Shown in pieces: positions 6,450 to 8,356 of a stretch of DNA of 8,356 bases. The first letter of the stretch is position 1. Each line of letters begins with the position of its first letter. The notes below the pieces were generated by a model. It saw nothing but the letters and a program-made list of their open reading frames with translations, searched no databases and was not told where the DNA came from. The stretch comes from JAMORN01 sp027063545 [NCBI: bacterium]. GTDB lineage: Bacteria; JAMORN01. A program made the position numbers and the translations under genes. The stretch is taken from assembly GCA_027063545.1 (NCBI GenBank), contig JAMORN010000064.1:1-8356 (forward strand), given 5' to 3'.

Positions 6450-6465
6450 CCACAATATATAGTAA
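6450..6465. promoter_or_regulatory. NrdR box 2
   Basis: CCACAATATATAGTAA matches the NrdR consensus at 13 of 16 positions, including the whole CWATATATWGT core. It begins exactly 32 bp after box 1, three helical turns, which is the spacing known for paired NrdR boxes. It ends just before the likely -35 of nrdD. Confidence 0.82.
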
Positions 6466-6473
6466 TAAAATGT

Positions 6474-6502
6474 TTGACTTTTCTATTTTTTGTTTTTATT
6501 TA
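6474..6502 (+). promoter_or_regulatory. Candidate nrdD promoter
   Basis: TTGACT (6474-6479) is a 5/6 match to the -35 consensus. With a 17-base spacer the -10 is TATTTA (6497-6502), a weak match. TCTAAT at 6512-6517 is an alternative -10 but lies too far from this -35. The close upstream position of the NrdR boxes supports a promoter here, but the exact -10 is uncertain. Confidence 0.45.
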
Positions 6503-6573
6503 TTTATTTTATCTAATACAGGTACTAAAAATTATAGCAAACTATAAATAGCTAAAAATCAAGGAGATATAGT

Positions 6574-8356
6574 ATGTCTGTAAAAACTACAAAATTGAAA
6601 TTTATAAAGAAAAGAGATGGAAGACTTGTAGCTTTTAATCCTGAAAAAATAGTAAATGCTATAATGAAAGCTCAAAAAGCTGTAGGATATGAAGATAGGC
6701 AAGAGGCAGAAAAAATTACAAAAAAAGTTATAGAAGTATTGGAGTTAATTTTTAAAGGTGAAGATGCGCCTACTGTTGAAAATGTACAAGATTTAGTAGA
6801 GAAATTCTTAATAGAAAGTGGAAATGCTGATGTTGCAAAAAGATACATCTTATATCGTCATCAACATGCAGAACTTAGAAACATTAAGAAACTTCTTGAA
6901 GGTGCTATAGAGTTAGTGGATTCATATCTAACAAAAAGTGATTGGAGAGTAAGAGAAAATTCAAATATGAGTTTTTCTCTTCAAGGATTAAATAATCACA
7001 TATCCTCACAAATAACCCAATATTACTGGTTACATAAAATATATCCTCCTGAAATAAGAGAAGCTCATCTATCAGGGGATTTTCATATTCACGATTTAGG
7101 GCTCTTATCTGTATATTGTTGTGGTTGGGATCTTCAAGATTTACTTTTTAGAGGATTTGGTGGTGTTCCAGGAAAAGTTGAATCTAAACCTCCTAAACAT
7201 TTTAAAACAGCTCTTGGACAAATTGTAAACTTTTTCTACACAATGCAAGGGGAAGCAGCTGGAGCTCAAGCTTTAGCAAATTTTGATACATATTTAGCTC
7301 CTTTTGTTGCTTATGATAATCTATCTTACAAAGAAGTTAAACAGGCTATGCAAGAGTTTATTTTTAATTTAAATATACCTACAAGAGTTGGTTTTCAAAC
7401 ACCATTTACAAATCTAACAATGGATTTAAAAGTACCTAAAAATATGGAAAATCAACCTGTTATTATTGGGGGCAGTTTCTGGGATGACCATGTATATGGA
7501 GAATTCCAAAAAGAAATGGATATGATAAACCGTGCCTTTGCTGAAGTTATGATGGAAGGAGACGCAAAAGGTAGAATCTTTACATTCCCTATTCCAACAT
7601 ATAATATCTCTAAAGATTTTGAGTGGGAAAATCATAATCTTGATCCTATATGGGAAATGACTGGAAAATATGGAATTCCTTATTTTGCTAACTTTATAAA
7701 TTCAGATATGGATCCTGAAGATGCAAGAAGTATGTGTTGTCGTTTAAGACTTGATAATAGAGAATTAAGAAAAAGAGGAGGAGGTCTTTTTGGTTCAAAT
7801 CCATTAACTGGATCTATAGGGGTGGTAACAATTAACCTACCTAGAATTGCTTATCTATCAGAAACAGAAGAAGAATTTTTTGATAGACTAGCTAGACTTA
7901 TGGATTTAGCAAAAGAATCTCTAGAAATTAAAAGAAAAGTATTAACTAAATTTACAGAAGAAGGGCTATATCCTTACTCTAAAGTTTACTTAGAGGGAAT
8001 AAAAAGACGCCAAGGAGACTACTGGGCAAATCATTTCTCTACAATAGGCCTTGTTGGAATGAATGAAACTTGTCTTAATCTATTTGGGGAAGATATAACA
8101 TCTGTAAAAGGTAGAGAGTTTGCTATTAGAGTACTTAAATTTATGAGGGATAGAATTCAAGAATATCAAATTGAAACCGGAAATTTATATAACTTAGAAG
8201 CTACACCAGCAGAAGGTACATCATATAGACTTGCAAAGATAGATAAAGAGAAATTTCCTGATATTATAACATCTGGTAAAGATAAGCCTTATTATACTAA
8301 TTCTACTCAATTACCTGTAAATGCTACAGAAGACATATTTGAAGCTTTAGAACATC
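6574..8356 (+). CDS. nrdD: Anaerobic (class III) ribonucleoside-triphosphate reductase, 3'-truncated by window edge
   Basis: Cytoplasmic glycyl-radical enzyme reducing ribonucleotides to deoxyribonucleotides without oxygen, activated by the radical-SAM protein NrdG. The 594 visible codons have no stop; the family is usually about 600-750 residues, and the C-terminal glycyl radical and zinc-site motifs lie beyond the edge. ATG 6574 follows AAGGAG (6561-6566) by 7 bases. Residues about 6-100 form an ATP-cone, the allosteric domain sensing ATP/dATP (KKRDGRLVAFNPEKIVNAI; VAKRYILYRHQHAEL). The catalytic barrel follows with GDFHIHDLGLLSVYCCGWD (Cys182-Cys183) and MCCRLRLD (Cys388-Cys389), corresponding to the two essential active-site Cys positions in class III enzymes. 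Other family stretches are RKRGGGLFGSNPLTGSIG and GLVGMNETC (Cys500). Regulation by NrdR is indicated by paired boxes upstream. Family assignment is certain; which reductant it uses (formate or thioredoxin-type) is not settled here. Confidence 0.97.
   Translation, partial: MSVKTTKLKFIKKRDGRLVAFNPEKIVNAIMKAQKAVGYEDRQEAEKITKKVIEVLELIFKGEDAPTVENVQDLVEKFLIESGNADVAKRYILYRHQHAELRNIKKLLEGAIELVDSYLTKSDWRVRENSNMSFSLQGLNNHISSQITQYYWLHKIYPPEIREAHLSGDFHIHDLGLLSVYCCGWDLQDLLFRGFGGVPGKVESKPPKHFKTALGQIVNFFYTMQGEAAGAQALANFDTYLAPFVAYDNLSYKEVKQAMQEFIFNLNIPTRVGFQTPFTNLTMDLKVPKNMENQPVIIGGSFWDDHVYGEFQKEMDMINRAFAEVMMEGDAKGRIFTFPIPTYNISKDFEWENHNLDPIWEMTGKYGIPYFANFINSDMDPEDARSMCCRLRLDNRELRKRGGGLFGSNPLTGSIGVVTINLPRIAYLSETEEEFFDRLARLMDLAKESLEIKRKVLTKFTEEGLYPYSKVYLEGIKRRQGDYWANHFSTIGLVGMNETCLNLFGEDITSVKGREFAIRVLKFMRDRIQEYQIETGNLYNLEATPAEGTSYRLAKIDKEKFPDIITSGKDKPYYTNSTQLPVNATEDIFEALEH

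Larger units (their letters stand above)
6266..6573. other. Divergent intergenic region between tRNA-Met and nrdD
   Basis: This 308-base AT-rich stretch has no credible coding sequence on either strand. From left to right it holds the tRNA leader and promoter (6298-6326, minus), an inverted repeat (6345-6364), two NrdR boxes (6418-6433 and 6450-6465), a plausible nrdD promoter (6474-6502) and the nrdD leader with AAGGAG at 6561-6566. Confidence 0.8.

Noticed and set aside
7426-7635. Open frame of 69 codons on the minus strand
   Set aside because: It is antisense inside the conserved catalytic region of nrdD, whose codon pattern explains it fully.

Overview
The window comes from an AT-rich bacterium that can live without oxygen. 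It carries a class III (anaerobic) ribonucleotide reductase, minor type IV pilins with PilD-type leaders, bacterial tRNA and promoter architecture, and strong AAGGAG ribosome binding sites. The species cannot be named from the sequence alone. The AT-richness and gene content would fit several anaerobic or thermophilic lineages (for example Deferribacterota, Fusobacteriota, low-GC Aquificota or Firmicutes), and I do not choose among them.

Layout. (1) Positions 1-1300, minus strand: the first 433 codons of a CstA-family transporter, running off the left edge, with a 20-bp dyad 28-47 bp upstream of its start. (2) 1388-1427: an intrinsic terminator pointing leftwards, which closes the next operon. 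(3) 1478-6043, minus strand: a compact three-gene operon of minor pilins in the order PilV/GspI-like, PilW/GspJ-like, PilX/GspK-like. It is driven by a near-consensus sigma-70-type promoter at 6076-6104. The first two genes overlap by ATGA and the third starts 22 bases after the second. (4) 6193-6265, minus strand: elongator tRNA-Met(CAU) without an encoded CCA, with its own promoter at 6298-6326. (5) 6266-6573: a divergent intergenic region with the tRNA promoter, an AT-rich inverted repeat, two NrdR boxes 32 bp apart and a likely nrdD promoter. (6) 6574-8356, plus strand: the first 594 codons of nrdD, running off the right edge before the glycyl radical motif.

The unusual part is the pilin operon. 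Its order matches the I-J-K tip complex of type II secretion and type IV pili, and the last protein lacks Glu5, as GspK does. The proteins are far larger than ordinary minor pilins. The 764-residue PilW-like protein appears to carry a carbohydrate-binding-module-like insertion inside its pilin domain. This is followed by five calcium-binding thrombospondin type 3 repeats with an exact 23-residue period and a cysteine ladder, an InlB-type repeat, and an unrecognised cysteine-containing C-terminal domain. The 607-residue PilX-like protein carries a long beta-rich passenger. No major pilin, PilY1-like adhesin or assembly machinery is visible. My inference is that this operon encodes a modular, calcium-stiffened adhesive tip for a pilus assembled by machinery encoded elsewhere. 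Two of the three genes contain a G7 tract, which makes slipped-strand variation worth testing.

nrdD appears to be under NrdR repression, which links its expression to the cell's nucleotide state. The transporter, tRNA and nrdD are ordinary chromosomal genes, so the pilin operon sits in a housekeeping neighbourhood.
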